DNA from: Epidermidibacterium keratini
GTDB taxonomy: Bacteria; Actinomycetota; Actinomycetes; Mycobacteriales; Antricoccaceae
Direction: 5' to 3'
DNA length: 64,000 nt
Assembly: GCF_009834025.1 (NCBI RefSeq)
Contig: NZ_CP047156.1
Coordinates: forward strand, 2,170,001-2,234,000
This document shows positions 43,111 to 52,474 of the stretch, one piece after another. A program made the translations under genes and the position numbers. Numbering within the stretch: position 1 is the stretch's first letter; every line of letters begins with the position of its first letter. The notes beneath the pieces are model-generated. The model was not told where the DNA came from and made no database searches. It saw nothing but the letters and a program-made list of their open reading frames with translations.

Positions 43111-43580
43111 TACGGCTGAGACGGCTCGTCCTGCTGCGACTGGGCCCGATCGACCGCACTCATCCCCTGTGGCGGGCGGGTCGGCTCGGATGCGGTTGCG
43201 TGCGCAATCACGTCTTCGTGGGTGGCCTCGGGCGCCGAATCGCGCTCCACGCTGCGGTTCGCCCGCTGCTCGCCCACGGACTTGGCGGCCTTCACGACGC
43301 GGCGGGCCAACCCGCCCGCGACGGGGACGCGCAAGGTAGCCGAGTAGGCGCGGCTCGTGCGGGGAAAGCGGAGCTCAAGCGGGCTGCGCAGCGCCTCACG
43401 CTCCTCGTGTTCTGCGACGGACTCGGCGAGCTGGCGGCTGGCGAAGCGGTGTCGCTCCTCGGCCAGCTTGTTCTCCAGCGCGATGATGCGATCAACCAAC
43501 ATCAGCGTGCGCTCGGCGTCGGCGATGTGCTCGAGTGACGTTGGAACTGCCGGACGCCCCGCTGGCTGACCGTCGACCAT
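43110..43580 (-). CDS. Hypothetical protein with predicted coiled coil
   Basis: A 156-residue, charged protein I do not recognise. Residues about 16-65 (IADAERTLMLVDRIIALENKLAEE...) look like a helical coiled coil. A central LRVPVAGGLARRVVKAAKSVG stretch is amphipathic. The last 45 residues are disordered (Glu/Ser/Pro). It is translationally coupled (TAATG) to the tandem GT2, so it may be its scaffold or membrane adaptor. ATG 43580 is the only good start. Confidence 0.65.
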   Translation of the reverse strand: MVDGQPAGRPAVPTSLEHIADAERTLMLVDRIIALENKLAEERHRFASRQLAESVAEHEEREALRSPLELRFPRTSRAYSATLRVPVAGGLARRVVKAAKSVGEQRANRSVERDSAPEATHEDVIAHATASEPTRPPQGMSAVDRAQSQQDEPSQP

Positions 43581-43772
43581 CTACTTGCTCCCCGGGGTGT
43601 TGAGTAAAGATTCCGGGACAGTTTAGCCGAGTCGGCAGTGCCGAGCGCCGAGCCGGGGCGCCCGTTGGATGCGCTTGTGCGGCGCGGTGCGTATGGACGA
43701 TAGCGTTACCTGGCACGCCATTTCTGGCCCCAGCAATGCCGTGCAGTATCCACGTCACTACCGGAGCGCATC

Positions 43773-45851
43773 TTGGCAGAAATCAGCAGTCCGTCCGCTC
43801 GGCCCAGCAACTCCGAGTCTGAGGGGACCGATGCCAGCGCTGACGTGGCGGCAGCCGACAACGGCGATTCGATCGATGACGACGCGGTAGTCGCTCAGGG
43901 CGCATCGGCGCAGCAGCGTGACACCGATGCAGCCCACGATCGCATCATCAACCGGTATGACCGCGCGTTCCAGGTCTTCTCGGTCCTGATGTATCTCATC
44001 CTTGTCGTCTTCGGGGTAACGACGTCCTCGCTGGCTTCACCGCTCGTCAGCGAGAACGAGGACGTGGCGACCGGAACTGTGTTGGGCAAGCCGCAGGTGA
44101 TTCGCACCGACGAGTACCTCACCGGCACCCCGATACTCCTCGGATATATCGCAGCCGGCGGGGAGGGGTTTGTCCCACCGCTCGCGCAGGAACCCGACCT
44201 CATCTACCAGATTCCATCCGGGTCGCCAGTCGAGTCGGTGATCTTCTTCGACGGAAGCATGTTGCGACTGGGCGGGCTCATCCCCGATGCGTCGCTGTTC
44301 GCCGCTTTCTGGTGGCTGCCATCGTTGCTGCTGGCGCTGTTTCTGCCGCCTTGGCTACGCGCCATTGGCTGTCGTCGGAACCTGAGCTATCTTGCAGCAG
44401 CGCTGTTCCTCGCCGCACCCGCGACCGTCTGGTGGTCGCTGATGCCTATCCGCCTGAGCGCGTTCACGATCGCCGGCTGCTACGGGGTGATGTGCGCGAC
44501 CCGATTGTTCGCGGCGCGACGGTGGTTGTGGGGTGGACTGCTTTGCGTCCTGGTAGGCGTGCTGTGGGCTCGAATGCCGACCAACTACGTGCCCTGGTCC
44601 ATCGTGCTTGGCGGTGGGGCGGTCTTGGCGACCTTCGCCTACTTGTTGCACGACCGGCACAATCGCAAGGCCGCGATTATGGCAATGGCCACCTCGACGG
44701 CGTTGGCGCTTGGGTTCTTTGGCACGATGCTGGCCGAGAACTGGGACTCCTTGCAGTCCGAGCTGTCGACCGTGTATCCGGGAACCCGGCTCACCGGTGG
44801 TAGCAACCTGCCGGCCGGACTCATCTTCGGCGCGCCCAGCTTGTACAACCTCGAGGACTACTACCCCTCGCAGATGAACCAGAGCGAGATCAGCTCGGCG
44901 TTCACCGTGTGCGCGGTCTGGGCAGTCATCGTCTTCCTCACCGCGCGGCTGAAGCGCACCTGGAGCGCGACCTCCAACGCCATCGCCGTCCTGGCGGTCG
45001 TCACCGGGTTCTGGCTGAGCTGGGCACTGGTCAACTGGGGAGATCTTGGCGAGCTCATTCCGATCGCAAATCGTCTCGTGCCGGTGCGCTCGGCCCAGGT
45101 GGTCGGCTACCTTTCGGTCTTGCTGCTGGTATTGGTCCTCAGCCGTGCCTCGCGTCGAGGCAGACCGAAGGCGTACATCTCCAGCGGTATCGCGGTCGCG
45201 GCGGTGACGGCGGTGGGCGCTTCCTCGCTCGCTAACGGGTACGGCGCCACGCTGGGGTACGTCGCGATCATGGGCATCTCGCTTATCGCCGGCGTTCTGG
45301 CCGCGTGGCTGACCGCGCGACCCACGAAGTGGGCACCCGCTGCGGCCATCGCGTTAGCCGCCGGGCTTGTCGTATACAACTCGCAGCCACTGCAGGTCGG
45401 ACTGGGTGACTTCCGGGAGAGCGAGGTGGCGCAGTACCTCTCCGAGAAGCGCGAGTCCGACGGGCCGGATTCGTTGTGGGCTACCGATGCGGTGACCGTG
45501 AGCTCCCTGATCACCGCGAACGGGCTACCGCAGGCATCTGGCAACCAGGTGACCGGCCCGATCATCGAGGCGTGGGAACTGATCGATCCCGACCAGCGAT
45601 ACGAGCACAAGTGGAATCGTGGAGCGAGTTACCTTGAGTTCGAGTTCGTGGACGTTGCCGAACCGCACATCAAGAACCCCAGCCCTGATCGTATCCGCAT
45701 CGAGGTGAGCCCCTGCGACGTCGCCGAGCTCGATTTGGGGATCAAATACCTCGTGACCGGTAGTGAGCTCGACCAGTCCTGCGTCTCGGAGGTGTACAGC
45801 TTCTCGTGGGGCGGCTCGTCGTACTCGGTTTACGAAGTGCAGAACGCGTAG
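43773..45851 (+). CDS. Large membrane protein, GT-C-like
   Basis: A 692-residue protein. An acidic, disordered cytoplasmic N-terminus (about 65 residues) precedes roughly 12 hydrophobic helices and a C-terminal extracytoplasmic domain (about 545-692) with two cysteines. After helix 1 the loop contains VIRTDEYLTGTPI, where Asp-Glu fits a GT-C catalytic site. I do not know the family more precisely. A TTG start (43773) is supported by GGAG 6 nt upstream. It is convergent with the repeat-protein gene and sits inside the glycan locus, which suggests polyprenol-phosphate-dependent glycosylation outside the membrane. Confidence 0.72.
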   Translation: MAEISSPSARPSNSESEGTDASADVAAADNGDSIDDDAVVAQGASAQQRDTDAAHDRIINRYDRAFQVFSVLMYLILVVFGVTTSSLASPLVSENEDVATGTVLGKPQVIRTDEYLTGTPILLGYIAAGGEGFVPPLAQEPDLIYQIPSGSPVESVIFFDGSMLRLGGLIPDASLFAAFWWLPSLLLALFLPPWLRAIGCRRNLSYLAAALFLAAPATVWWSLMPIRLSAFTIAGCYGVMCATRLFAARRWLWGGLLCVLVGVLWARMPTNYVPWSIVLGGGAVLATFAYLLHDRHNRKAAIMAMATSTALALGFFGTMLAENWDSLQSELSTVYPGTRLTGGSNLPAGLIFGAPSLYNLEDYYPSQMNQSEISSAFTVCAVWAVIVFLTARLKRTWSATSNAIAVLAVVTGFWLSWALVNWGDLGELIPIANRLVPVRSAQVVGYLSVLLLVLVLSRASRRGRPKAYISSGIAVAAVTAVGASSLANGYGATLGYVAIMGISLIAGVLAAWLTARPTKWAPAAAIALAAGLVVYNSQPLQVGLGDFRESEVAQYLSEKRESDGPDSLWATDAVTVSSLITANGLPQASGNQVTGPIIEAWELIDPDQRYEHKWNRGASYLEFEFVDVAEPHIKNPSPDRIRIEVSPCDVAELDLGIKYLVTGSELDQSCVSEVYSFSWGGSSYSVYEVQNA

Positions 45852-45858
45852 GCGGTGC

Positions 45859-48474
45859 CTAAGCGAGCCAGCGAGCCTCAACCCATCCGCCGTATGCGCC
45901 GTAGGCGATCTGCACGTAGCCACCGACCGACTGGGTCGAGACTTGCACGGTCGTGCCGACGCTGATTTCGCCGATACGCTGGTAACCGCTGCCAGGGCCG
46001 AGATAGACCGCGATGCCGCTGGTGGTTGCCTTCTTCGCGCTCAGCGGTGGGGGCGGCGGTGTCGCCAGCCACTGGGTCTTTATCCACGCGCCGGTCGTGC
46101 CGAAGACCACCCTGGAGTACCCGTTGACGGTGGACGTCCCGACGGACACGCTGGTCTGCGCCGGGAGCGTCGATACAACGGACCCGCCCGGCGAGCTCAC
46201 GACAGGAACTCCGTTGGTGTTGGTAGTGGCGCTGCGGGTAATGACGGGGTTGGTCGTTGCCGTGGCAGAGAGCCACTTGCTCGGCACCCAGCCGCCGTAC
46301 TGCCCGAAGACGATGTTTGTGTAGCCGTCCTGCGTGGCCCCGATCTGGACCCCCTCACCGGCAAACAGCTCGCCGGCCCGGACGTAGCCGCTTGAGGGAC
46401 CGTAGTACACCGGTATCCCGCTCGTGACGGTGTAGGCCAGACCGGTTGCGGTGGGTTGTTGTGATAGCCACTTGCTTGCTACCCAGCCGCCGGTCTGCCC
46501 GAACTGGATCCGCGTGTATCCGTCGCGGCTCTCGGCGGCCGTGACGACCGTCGCGGCACCCAGTTGGCCAGCCGGGATGTAGCCCGATCCCGGTCCTAGA
46601 TACACGGGGACTCCACCGGTGTTGGTGATGGCCGGTGATCCGCTGGTCGGGTTGGTGCTGAGCCACCGGGAGTCCACCCACGCGCCGTACGTGCCGTAGA
46701 CGATTCGAGTGAAGCCGTCTTGGGTGCCCGCGGTCTGCACCGCGACGCCGCCCGGCACGGGGCCGGCAACGGCGTACGACGTCCCTGGCCCCAGGTAACC
46801 GGTGATCCCGCCGGTGTTCGTATAAGCGGTTCCGGTCGCTGCCGGTTGGGTTGCCACCCACCGTGACTCGACCCAGCCACCGGCGATCCCCCACGTGATG
46901 TGCGTGTAGCCGTTGGTCGATTCGGCGGTCTTGACGATGTCTCCTGCAACGAGCGACCCCGCGCGGTAGTAGCCCGATCCGGGGCCAAGGTAGACCGGGA
47001 CGCCGCCGGTGTTGATCATGCCCGAGCCGGTCGCGACCGGCTGAAACGCCAGCCACGTCGACTGGATGTATCCGCCGGTTTTGCCGTACTCGACGTTGAT
47101 GAACCCGTTGGTCTCCCCGGCGCCTGCCTTCACGGTGGTGTTTGCTGACAGCGTCGTCAGGACCTGGGAGCCGGAGTTGGCTTCGAGGTAGACCGGGACA
47201 CCGCCGGTGTTCGTCAACCCAGTCCTGGTGACCACCGGGTTGTTTCCGATGGTGGGACCGAGCCACTTTGCCTCGACCCAGCCACCGGTCGAGCCGTAGA
47301 CGATATGTGCGTAGCCGTTCTGGCTGGTGGCTCCGACGCCAACCAGAACGTCCGCGTTGAGGTAGCCGGCCTGGTAGTAGCCGGCGCCGGGGCCCAGGTA
47401 GACCGGTATGGCGTTGGTCTTTGTGTAGAGCGAGGTGACCGGGGTCGGATTCGAGACGAGCCAGTAGGTCTTCACCCATCCAGACAGACCCGCCCCGTTG
47501 ATCTGGTAGTAGCCGTTGATGACCTCTTGCTGCTGGGCGTAGACCAGGACGTTGGGTCCGAGGTAGCCGACAATCTGATCTGGACCCGTCGGCTGGGCCA
47601 TCACGGGGATGCCGCCGGTGTTCGTCGTCATCGGAGTGCCCTGCGTCGAGGCTGATCCGAACCAGTCGGTGTAGTACACCCAGAAGTTGCGGTTGCCGTA
47701 CGCCGAGCAGCTGTCTCCGGTGCCGTAGAGATTCGCCAGCGCGGCGGCGTTGGGTTGGTACGGCGTGTAGATATACAGGTTGGCCGTTGCCTGGTTCTGG
47801 ATGTAGACCGGCGCTGAGCCGCAGGCGGTGTTCGGGTTATAGAGGATGTTGTTGGTCCGACCGGCCTGGTAGCCATATCGTCCAGGGTTGGCCGCGTAGA
47901 CCTTGAACTGGCGAGCCATCTGATAGATCTGGTTGAACAACCCGTAGTACTGAGAGTCGCAGGGAGCGGTGTCCGGACAGCCGAATCCGGTCGCGGCCTG
48001 ATACATCCGAAGCGTCGGCCGCGAATAGGTCACAAGCCCGGATTCCTTTTGCAGCATCACCAAGATGACCTTCTGGCTGATCCCGCAGGCTTGACCGACC
48101 ACGGTGATGATCTGCGCGGCGGTTGCCGACGACATCGCGGGCACGGCCGCGCACAACCCGCTCTCGGCGACCCGCGACGGCGTCGAGGTGCTGTAGTCCT
48201 TCAGGCAGGGCATCGTTCCGGCGACGCAGTTCGCGCCCTTGGCATCCAGGAACGCATCGACGCTTTGGGTCGACATGGCATTGCCGTCGAAAAACAGCTC
48301 GTCGGTGATGAGCATCCCAGCCCGGAAGTCGGCGGCGTTCGCCGCACTCGCCGGCGAGGGCACCGAGAGGATCAGGCTGAGGCACGTGACAAGCAGCAGC
48401 AGCGATCTGGCGCGCAGCGGGCGCACCGCACGCCGGTCAGCGATGTCGTGCTCGGCCTCTGGCAACCTGCTCAC
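45859..48474 (-). CDS. Secreted lysozyme-like protein with nine SH3-like repeats
   Basis: An 871-residue exported protein. A long signal peptide (about 1-44, SLLLLVTCLSLILSVPSPASA) is followed by an N-terminal domain (about 45-290) with eight or so cysteines and VILVMLQKESGL, where Glu144 matches the catalytic Glu of lytic-transglycosylase/goose-lysozyme folds. Nine ~65-residue repeats follow, the same family as in the amidase at 22234. The last repeat of both begins TTSGI and is the most similar pair, so it may be a capping unit. GTG 48474 overlaps the upstream gene stop (GTGA); longer readings are antisense artefacts. It probably binds and remodels peptidoglycan. Confidence 0.88.
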   Translation of the reverse strand: MSRLPEAEHDIADRRAVRPLRARSLLLLVTCLSLILSVPSPASAANAADFRAGMLITDELFFDGNAMSTQSVDAFLDAKGANCVAGTMPCLKDYSTSTPSRVAESGLCAAVPAMSSATAAQIITVVGQACGISQKVILVMLQKESGLVTYSRPTLRMYQAATGFGCPDTAPCDSQYYGLFNQIYQMARQFKVYAANPGRYGYQAGRTNNILYNPNTACGSAPVYIQNQATANLYIYTPYQPNAAALANLYGTGDSCSAYGNRNFWVYYTDWFGSASTQGTPMTTNTGGIPVMAQPTGPDQIVGYLGPNVLVYAQQQEVINGYYQINGAGLSGWVKTYWLVSNPTPVTSLYTKTNAIPVYLGPGAGYYQAGYLNADVLVGVGATSQNGYAHIVYGSTGGWVEAKWLGPTIGNNPVVTRTGLTNTGGVPVYLEANSGSQVLTTLSANTTVKAGAGETNGFINVEYGKTGGYIQSTWLAFQPVATGSGMINTGGVPVYLGPGSGYYRAGSLVAGDIVKTAESTNGYTHITWGIAGGWVESRWVATQPAATGTAYTNTGGITGYLGPGTSYAVAGPVPGGVAVQTAGTQDGFTRIVYGTYGAWVDSRWLSTNPTSGSPAITNTGGVPVYLGPGSGYIPAGQLGAATVVTAAESRDGYTRIQFGQTGGWVASKWLSQQPTATGLAYTVTSGIPVYYGPSSGYVRAGELFAGEGVQIGATQDGYTNIVFGQYGGWVPSKWLSATATTNPVITRSATTNTNGVPVVSSPGGSVVSTLPAQTSVSVGTSTVNGYSRVVFGTTGAWIKTQWLATPPPPPLSAKKATTSGIAVYLGPGSGYQRIGEISVGTTVQVSTQSVGGYVQIAYGAYGGWVEARWLA

Positions 48475-49049
48475 GGCACCGTGATCTTCGTCGGTTCGGA
48501 GGTCGCGGTCTCGTCGCCCCCGACGAACGACACCGTGACGGTCCACACGCCTGACGATCCCGACGGCAGCGGTATCGCGATCGTCCCGCAGGACATTCCT
48601 TTGCCATCGAAGACCGCCGAGCCAGCCTGGGTCAACGTCGCAGAGCCGTTCTCGGCACTGACGGTGCACGTCCCCTCCAGGGCGCTCACCCCGGTGATCG
48701 CCGACACCACATCCAGGGCAGCGCTCGCTGGATTCCAGGTCGCGCTGGTGATCTGAATGTGCACATTCGAAGCCGCGGTCGTGGGACTGTCTGGCGGCAG
48801 ACTGCTCAGCTGCGACGGAGTCGCGCTCGCAGCGGGATCGTCTGAGGTCGAGCTTTCAGAACTGCCGGTTGTGGCGGACTCCGACGGAGGAGGCGTCGTC
48901 TGCGATGGCGAGGACGTGCCGGATTCGCCGGCCTGCGTATTGCTTCGGACAACCAGCACTATGGCGACGAGAAGCGCGGCGAGAACGCACGCGAGGACCG
49001 CGACACCGACGGTGCGACGACTGGGGGAAGAGGGGCGCATCTTTGGCAC
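48471..49049 (-). CDS. Membrane-anchored extracytoplasmic protein, unknown function
   Basis: A 192-residue protein with a basic start, one transmembrane helix (about 13-35, VGVAVLACVLAALLVAIVLVV), a Ser/Thr/Pro-rich linker of about 55 residues and a small beta-rich domain (about 95-192) with two cysteines. I do not recognise the fold; an immunoglobulin-like sandwich is possible. It is coupled to the lysozyme-like gene by a 4-nt overlap, so it may anchor or assist that protein at the wall. GTG 49049 and ATG 49040 are both possible starts. Confidence 0.75.
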   Translation of the reverse strand: MPKMRPSSPSRRTVGVAVLACVLAALLVAIVLVVRSNTQAGESGTSSPSQTTPPPSESATTGSSESSTSDDPAASATPSQLSSLPPDSPTTAASNVHIQITSATWNPASAALDVVSAITGVSALEGTCTVSAENGSATLTQAGSAVFDGKGMSCGTIAIPLPSGSSGVWTVTVSFVGGDETATSEPTKITVP

Positions 49050-49163
49050 CGTTTCTCGGCGAGACCGACGTAGCGCAAAAGGACGCGGTAATTCTATGTG
49101 CCGACAGCCGTGTCATCCGGCACGTTGACCTACCGGCGTGGCTCGGAATCGGCGGCCGTCTAC

Positions 49164-50120
49164 TCAGCGAAGGCGTTCGCGCAGTTTCTCGCGCAGGGTG
49201 CGTGGCGGCTCACTTGCTGCCTCCGACATGCGCGCGATCTCGGCTTCGAGCTGTGCGGCCCTGGCGGCTTGGTCGGCGGCGGATGCGCGTGCCTCGGCAA
49301 GCTCGGCGGTCAGCTGCTCGCTGAACTTTCGGAACTCGTGGGCGGCGGTCCCGTGTTCTTCAGCCTGCGCGACGAGGCGGCTGTTCTGCAGTTCCAGATC
49401 CTGCATCCGAAGCGCCTGGCTCGTCGCAAGACTCGTGGCGTCGGCGGGTACCAGAACCGCGACGAACTGGTAGATGCTCGACAGCGGATCCTCACGGACG
49501 AGATCGACGACCGCCGCGTCGTAGTCGCTGGCCTGCAGCCGTTGTTCGGTGCTGAAAAGGTCTGCGTGGGTCCCGCGTAGCTCCGCCACGACAAAGCCGG
49601 CATCCTTTGCGAACTCGCTGAGATTGTCGCGGGTAAAGAAGCGTGTGTGGGTGTTATCGAGGATCCCAGTCTTGGTGTACTTAAAGCGGCCCTTCAGCAA
49701 CGCCAGCCGGATGTCGCCGTGCGCGATATTGGGCAACGATACGTAAACCGCGCCTCCGGGGCGAAGAATGTGGCGTGCTGCCCGCAGGGTCGTCAGCGGA
49801 TCGCGCAAGTGCTCAAGCACGTCGGCGAAGACGACCGCATCGAAAGTCTCGTCTGGGAAGACGGCCGCGAGCTCAACCGCTTCGAGGTCGGCGACTTCGA
49901 CACGGTCAAGGCGCTCGGCTGCCACTCGGGCGCTCGCCACGTCGTACTCGATGCCCCAGCATTCGTTTCCCGCAGCGATGAGCGCCTCGCCGAAGTACCC
50001 AGTGCTGCAGCCGACGTCGAGCACCCGTTTGTTGGAGCCGATGAGGTCTGCCAAATGCCAGTGTGAACTATCAGAAGGTTCACTGAGGTCGAGTTCTATG
50101 TCGTACTTCGAGATCGGCAT
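49164..50120 (-). CDS. SAM-dependent methyltransferase with C-terminal coiled coil
   Basis: A 318-residue class I methyltransferase. Motif I is VLDVGCSTGYFGEAL, and FDAVVFADVLEHL and LRPGGAVYVSLPN complete the core (about 30-155). Residues about 225-318 form a long Ala/Glu/Arg-rich coiled coil ending in a basic helix. The architecture and position beside Wzt recall the chain-terminating methyltransferases of ABC-exported O antigens, where a coiled coil measures chain length. No kinase domain is present. Inference: it caps the glycan exported by Wzm/Wzt. Confidence 0.88.
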   Translation of the reverse strand: MPISKYDIELDLSEPSDSSHWHLADLIGSNKRVLDVGCSTGYFGEALIAAGNECWGIEYDVASARVAAERLDRVEVADLEAVELAAVFPDETFDAVVFADVLEHLRDPLTTLRAARHILRPGGAVYVSLPNIAHGDIRLALLKGRFKYTKTGILDNTHTRFFTRDNLSEFAKDAGFVVAELRGTHADLFSTEQRLQASDYDAAVVDLVREDPLSSIYQFVAVLVPADATSLATSQALRMQDLELQNSRLVAQAEEHGTAAHEFRKFSEQLTAELAEARASAADQAARAAQLEAEIARMSEAASEPPRTLREKLRERLR

Positions 50121-50225
50121 CCTGGGGTGCTCCGGGTGAGTTCGCGCGTCTCCACGAGGTTACACGTGACGATAGGTCCTGGTGAGCGCGACGCGCGCCG
50201 ATCGGAGCGGTTGCCGCGAGGATTG

Positions 50226-51434
50226 TCAGGCGGTTACTGAGGTCTGCTTGAAGTCGGCATCGAGGACCATTAGCCCGATGCCTTCGTGGATCTTTCCCGG
50301 TACGACGTCGAACCGCAGAATCTTGCGCACCATGTGGTACTCGTGGTGGCTCTTGGCATCTGTGACGTTTGCCCACACGTCGAACACGCCAGGGTTGAAC
50401 AGCAGCCGAGGAACATCGAGCTCGATGGTTCCGCGCCCTTGCAGTGTGCCGAACTTGACGCCCTTGTCGCTGGTCTCAACCGACCAGAGGTGAACGCCGG
50501 TTGCCGTGTGCACGCTGATCCCGAACGCGACGTCCTTGACCGGCTCGTGCGCGTTGTAATGGATGCGCATCCGCATGGGCTCACCGGTATGGAACTTCAG
50601 CGTCCGCTCATCGCGTGAGTCGATGAGATCAATGCGCTCGACCACGATCTCGCCGCTGCCATACTCGGCCACGTCGGCATCGGTCGCGGGATCTTCAATC
50701 CGGTCCTGGGTGGTATCGCTCAGGTACTGGTCGACGATGCCGATGGCCGGTCCGTCGTCGATGAGCTTGCCGTGATCGAACCAAGCGACGTGATCGCACA
50801 TCTCTTTCAGACTGCCCATCGCGTGGCTGACCATCACGACCGTGCGGCCCTCTTCACGGAACTGGCTGAACTTCTCCATGCACTTCTTCTGAAATGCGGC
50901 GTCACCGACGGCAAGGATCTCATCAACGAGCAAAATCTCTGGTTCGACGTGGATGGCAATCGCGAAACCGAGCCGCACGTACATACCGGACGAGTAGTTC
51001 TTGACCGGCTGGTCAATGAACTGCTCGATACCGGAGAAGGCGACGATCGAATCGAAGGCCGCATCGATCTCGCTGCGCGAGAGCCCGAGGATCGAGCCGT
51101 TCAGGTAGACGTTCTCGCGCCCGGACAGCTCGGGGTGGAAGCCCGAGCCCAGCTCAAGGAGCGCGGCGATGCGCCCGTGGCGCTGGATCTCGCCGCGGTC
51201 CGGCCGCAGGATATTGGCGATGCACTTGAGCATCGTGGACTTCCCCGAGCCGTTCTCGCCGATGATCCCGTAGGTGCTTCCGACGGGGATCTCGAACGAC
51301 ACGTCGTCGAGGGCCCAGAACTCTTCGTACTTGGCGCGGCGTCCGCGCAGGATCGTCGCCTTCAGACTCTGATTGCGGTCGCGGTAGAGGCGGAACCGCT
51401 TGGAGACGTTGCTGACTTCAATCGCGGCGCTCAT
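50226..51434 (-). CDS. wzt: Polysaccharide ABC exporter ATPase with C-terminal glycan-binding domain
   Basis: A 402-residue Wzt. The NBD (about 1-245) has Walker A (GENGSGKSTML), signature NYSSGMYVRLGFAIA and Walker B (ILLVDEILAVGD). A linker leads to a ~140-residue beta-sandwich (about 255-400; GEIVVERIDLIDSRDE..., FGISVHTATGVHLW) like the Wzt C-terminal domain that recognises the modified end of the glycan. ATG 51434 lies 2 nt inside the permease stop (TGATG); longer upstream readings are antisense to the permease. It powers export of a lipid-linked polysaccharide across the membrane. Confidence 0.94.
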   Translation of the reverse strand: MSAAIEVSNVSKRFRLYRDRNQSLKATILRGRRAKYEEFWALDDVSFEIPVGSTYGIIGENGSGKSTMLKCIANILRPDRGEIQRHGRIAALLELGSGFHPELSGRENVYLNGSILGLSRSEIDAAFDSIVAFSGIEQFIDQPVKNYSSGMYVRLGFAIAIHVEPEILLVDEILAVGDAAFQKKCMEKFSQFREEGRTVVMVSHAMGSLKEMCDHVAWFDHGKLIDDGPAIGIVDQYLSDTTQDRIEDPATDADVAEYGSGEIVVERIDLIDSRDERTLKFHTGEPMRMRIHYNAHEPVKDVAFGISVHTATGVHLWSVETSDKGVKFGTLQGRGTIELDVPRLLFNPGVFDVWANVTDAKSHHEYHMVRKILRFDVVPGKIHEGIGLMVLDADFKQTSVTA

Positions 51435-52249
51435 CACAGCTCCTCTGACACGCGGCCTTCGAGTTTGCGGAATATCCATGCGCCGATCGCGAGCGACACT
51501 ACTGCCGAGATGAGACAGGCCAGGAGGTTGTTGGCCGACGGCCAGGTGTTGTCGTAGAAGATCGCTCGAAACGCGGCGACGAATTGCTCCATCGGGTTGA
51601 ACCGATAGATCAACAGGATCAGAGGGTGGTCGGCGAGGTTGGTCTGCACCAGTTGGATGGGGTAGACGATCGGAGTCGCATAGAACCAGATCTGCATGAC
51701 GATCGCCATGAGGTGGCTGGTGTCGCGGAAGTACACCGTGATGACGCTTAGTGCGAGAGCGATCCCGAAGGAGAACATCGCCAGCAGGAGGATCACGATG
51801 AGCGCCAGCGGCAACTGAAGGAGCGGATTTCCGCCGAACAGCATGATCGCGATCGTCAGGACGACAAGCTCGAACAGGAACGTGGCGACGGCCGCCGCGA
51901 CATTGGCTAGGACCAGGATCCACCGCGGAAAATAGACCTTCTGGACGAGGCCGGCATTTCCGACGAGCGAGCCCATGCCGGTGCTGACGGCGTTGGCGAA
52001 CATTCCCCAGGGCAGCAGCGCGCAGGTCACCCACAGCGCGAAGATGTCCAAGCCACTCGGATCGCCCGGCTCAGGCTGGGCTCGCAAGACGAAGCCGAAT
52101 ACCAGGGTGTAGATCGCCATCTGGGCGATCGGGTTAAGCAGCGACCAGCCTTGGCCGAGAAGCGTACGCTTATACTTCCCGCGGATTTCCCGGAGCGTGA
52201 GGTTGCGGATCAGCTCGCGATTGGACTTCGCTTCGGCGATCAGTCCCAC
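51434..52249 (-). CDS. wzm: Polysaccharide ABC exporter permease
   Basis: A 271-residue ABC-2 permease with six helices. LTLREIRGKYKRTLLGQGWSLLNPIAQM at the N-terminus, WILVLANVAAA and the C-terminal FRAIFYDNTWPS loop are typical of Wzm/TagG. It forms the channel for the Wzt ATPase encoded just downstream. It is divergent from gdh across a 225-nt promoter region. Confidence 0.94.
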   Translation of the reverse strand: MGLIAEAKSNRELIRNLTLREIRGKYKRTLLGQGWSLLNPIAQMAIYTLVFGFVLRAQPEPGDPSGLDIFALWVTCALLPWGMFANAVSTGMGSLVGNAGLVQKVYFPRWILVLANVAAAVATFLFELVVLTIAIMLFGGNPLLQLPLALIVILLLAMFSFGIALALSVITVYFRDTSHLMAIVMQIWFYATPIVYPIQLVQTNLADHPLILLIYRFNPMEQFVAAFRAIFYDNTWPSANNLLACLISAVVSLAIGAWIFRKLEGRVSEEL

Positions 52250-52389
52250 AGGTCCTCCGGGCTTGGTCGATGGCGCTTAAGCACAAACACAGTATGTTAC
52301 CGCCCCGTTCGGTCGGCACAGGTGCGCGGCCGCTGGTTACTTGGTGATCTCTCTCTCGCGTTCACCTCCTGACCGTCGATCGCTGATTC

Positions 52390-52436
52390 GCGGCGTTAGC
52401 TCGCCGCGTCCCTTCATGAGCCGATAGCCTTCGGCT
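52390..52436 (+). promoter_or_regulatory. Two hairpins in the gdh leader
   Basis: GCGGCG/CGCCGC (52390-52395 with 52402-52407) and AGCCGA/TCGGCT (52419-52424 with 52431-52436) are adjacent perfect stems 40-85 nt before the gdh start. No T-run is present. They may fold in the gdh 5' leader. The function is unknown. Confidence 0.4.
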
Positions 52437-52474
52437 GAGGGCACAACGAGGTGCCGCTCACATACCGGAGGTAG

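Noticed and set aside
51435-52034. Long N-terminal extension of wzt
   Set aside because: It is the out-of-frame reading of wzm; Wzt proteins begin close to the ATG at 51434.
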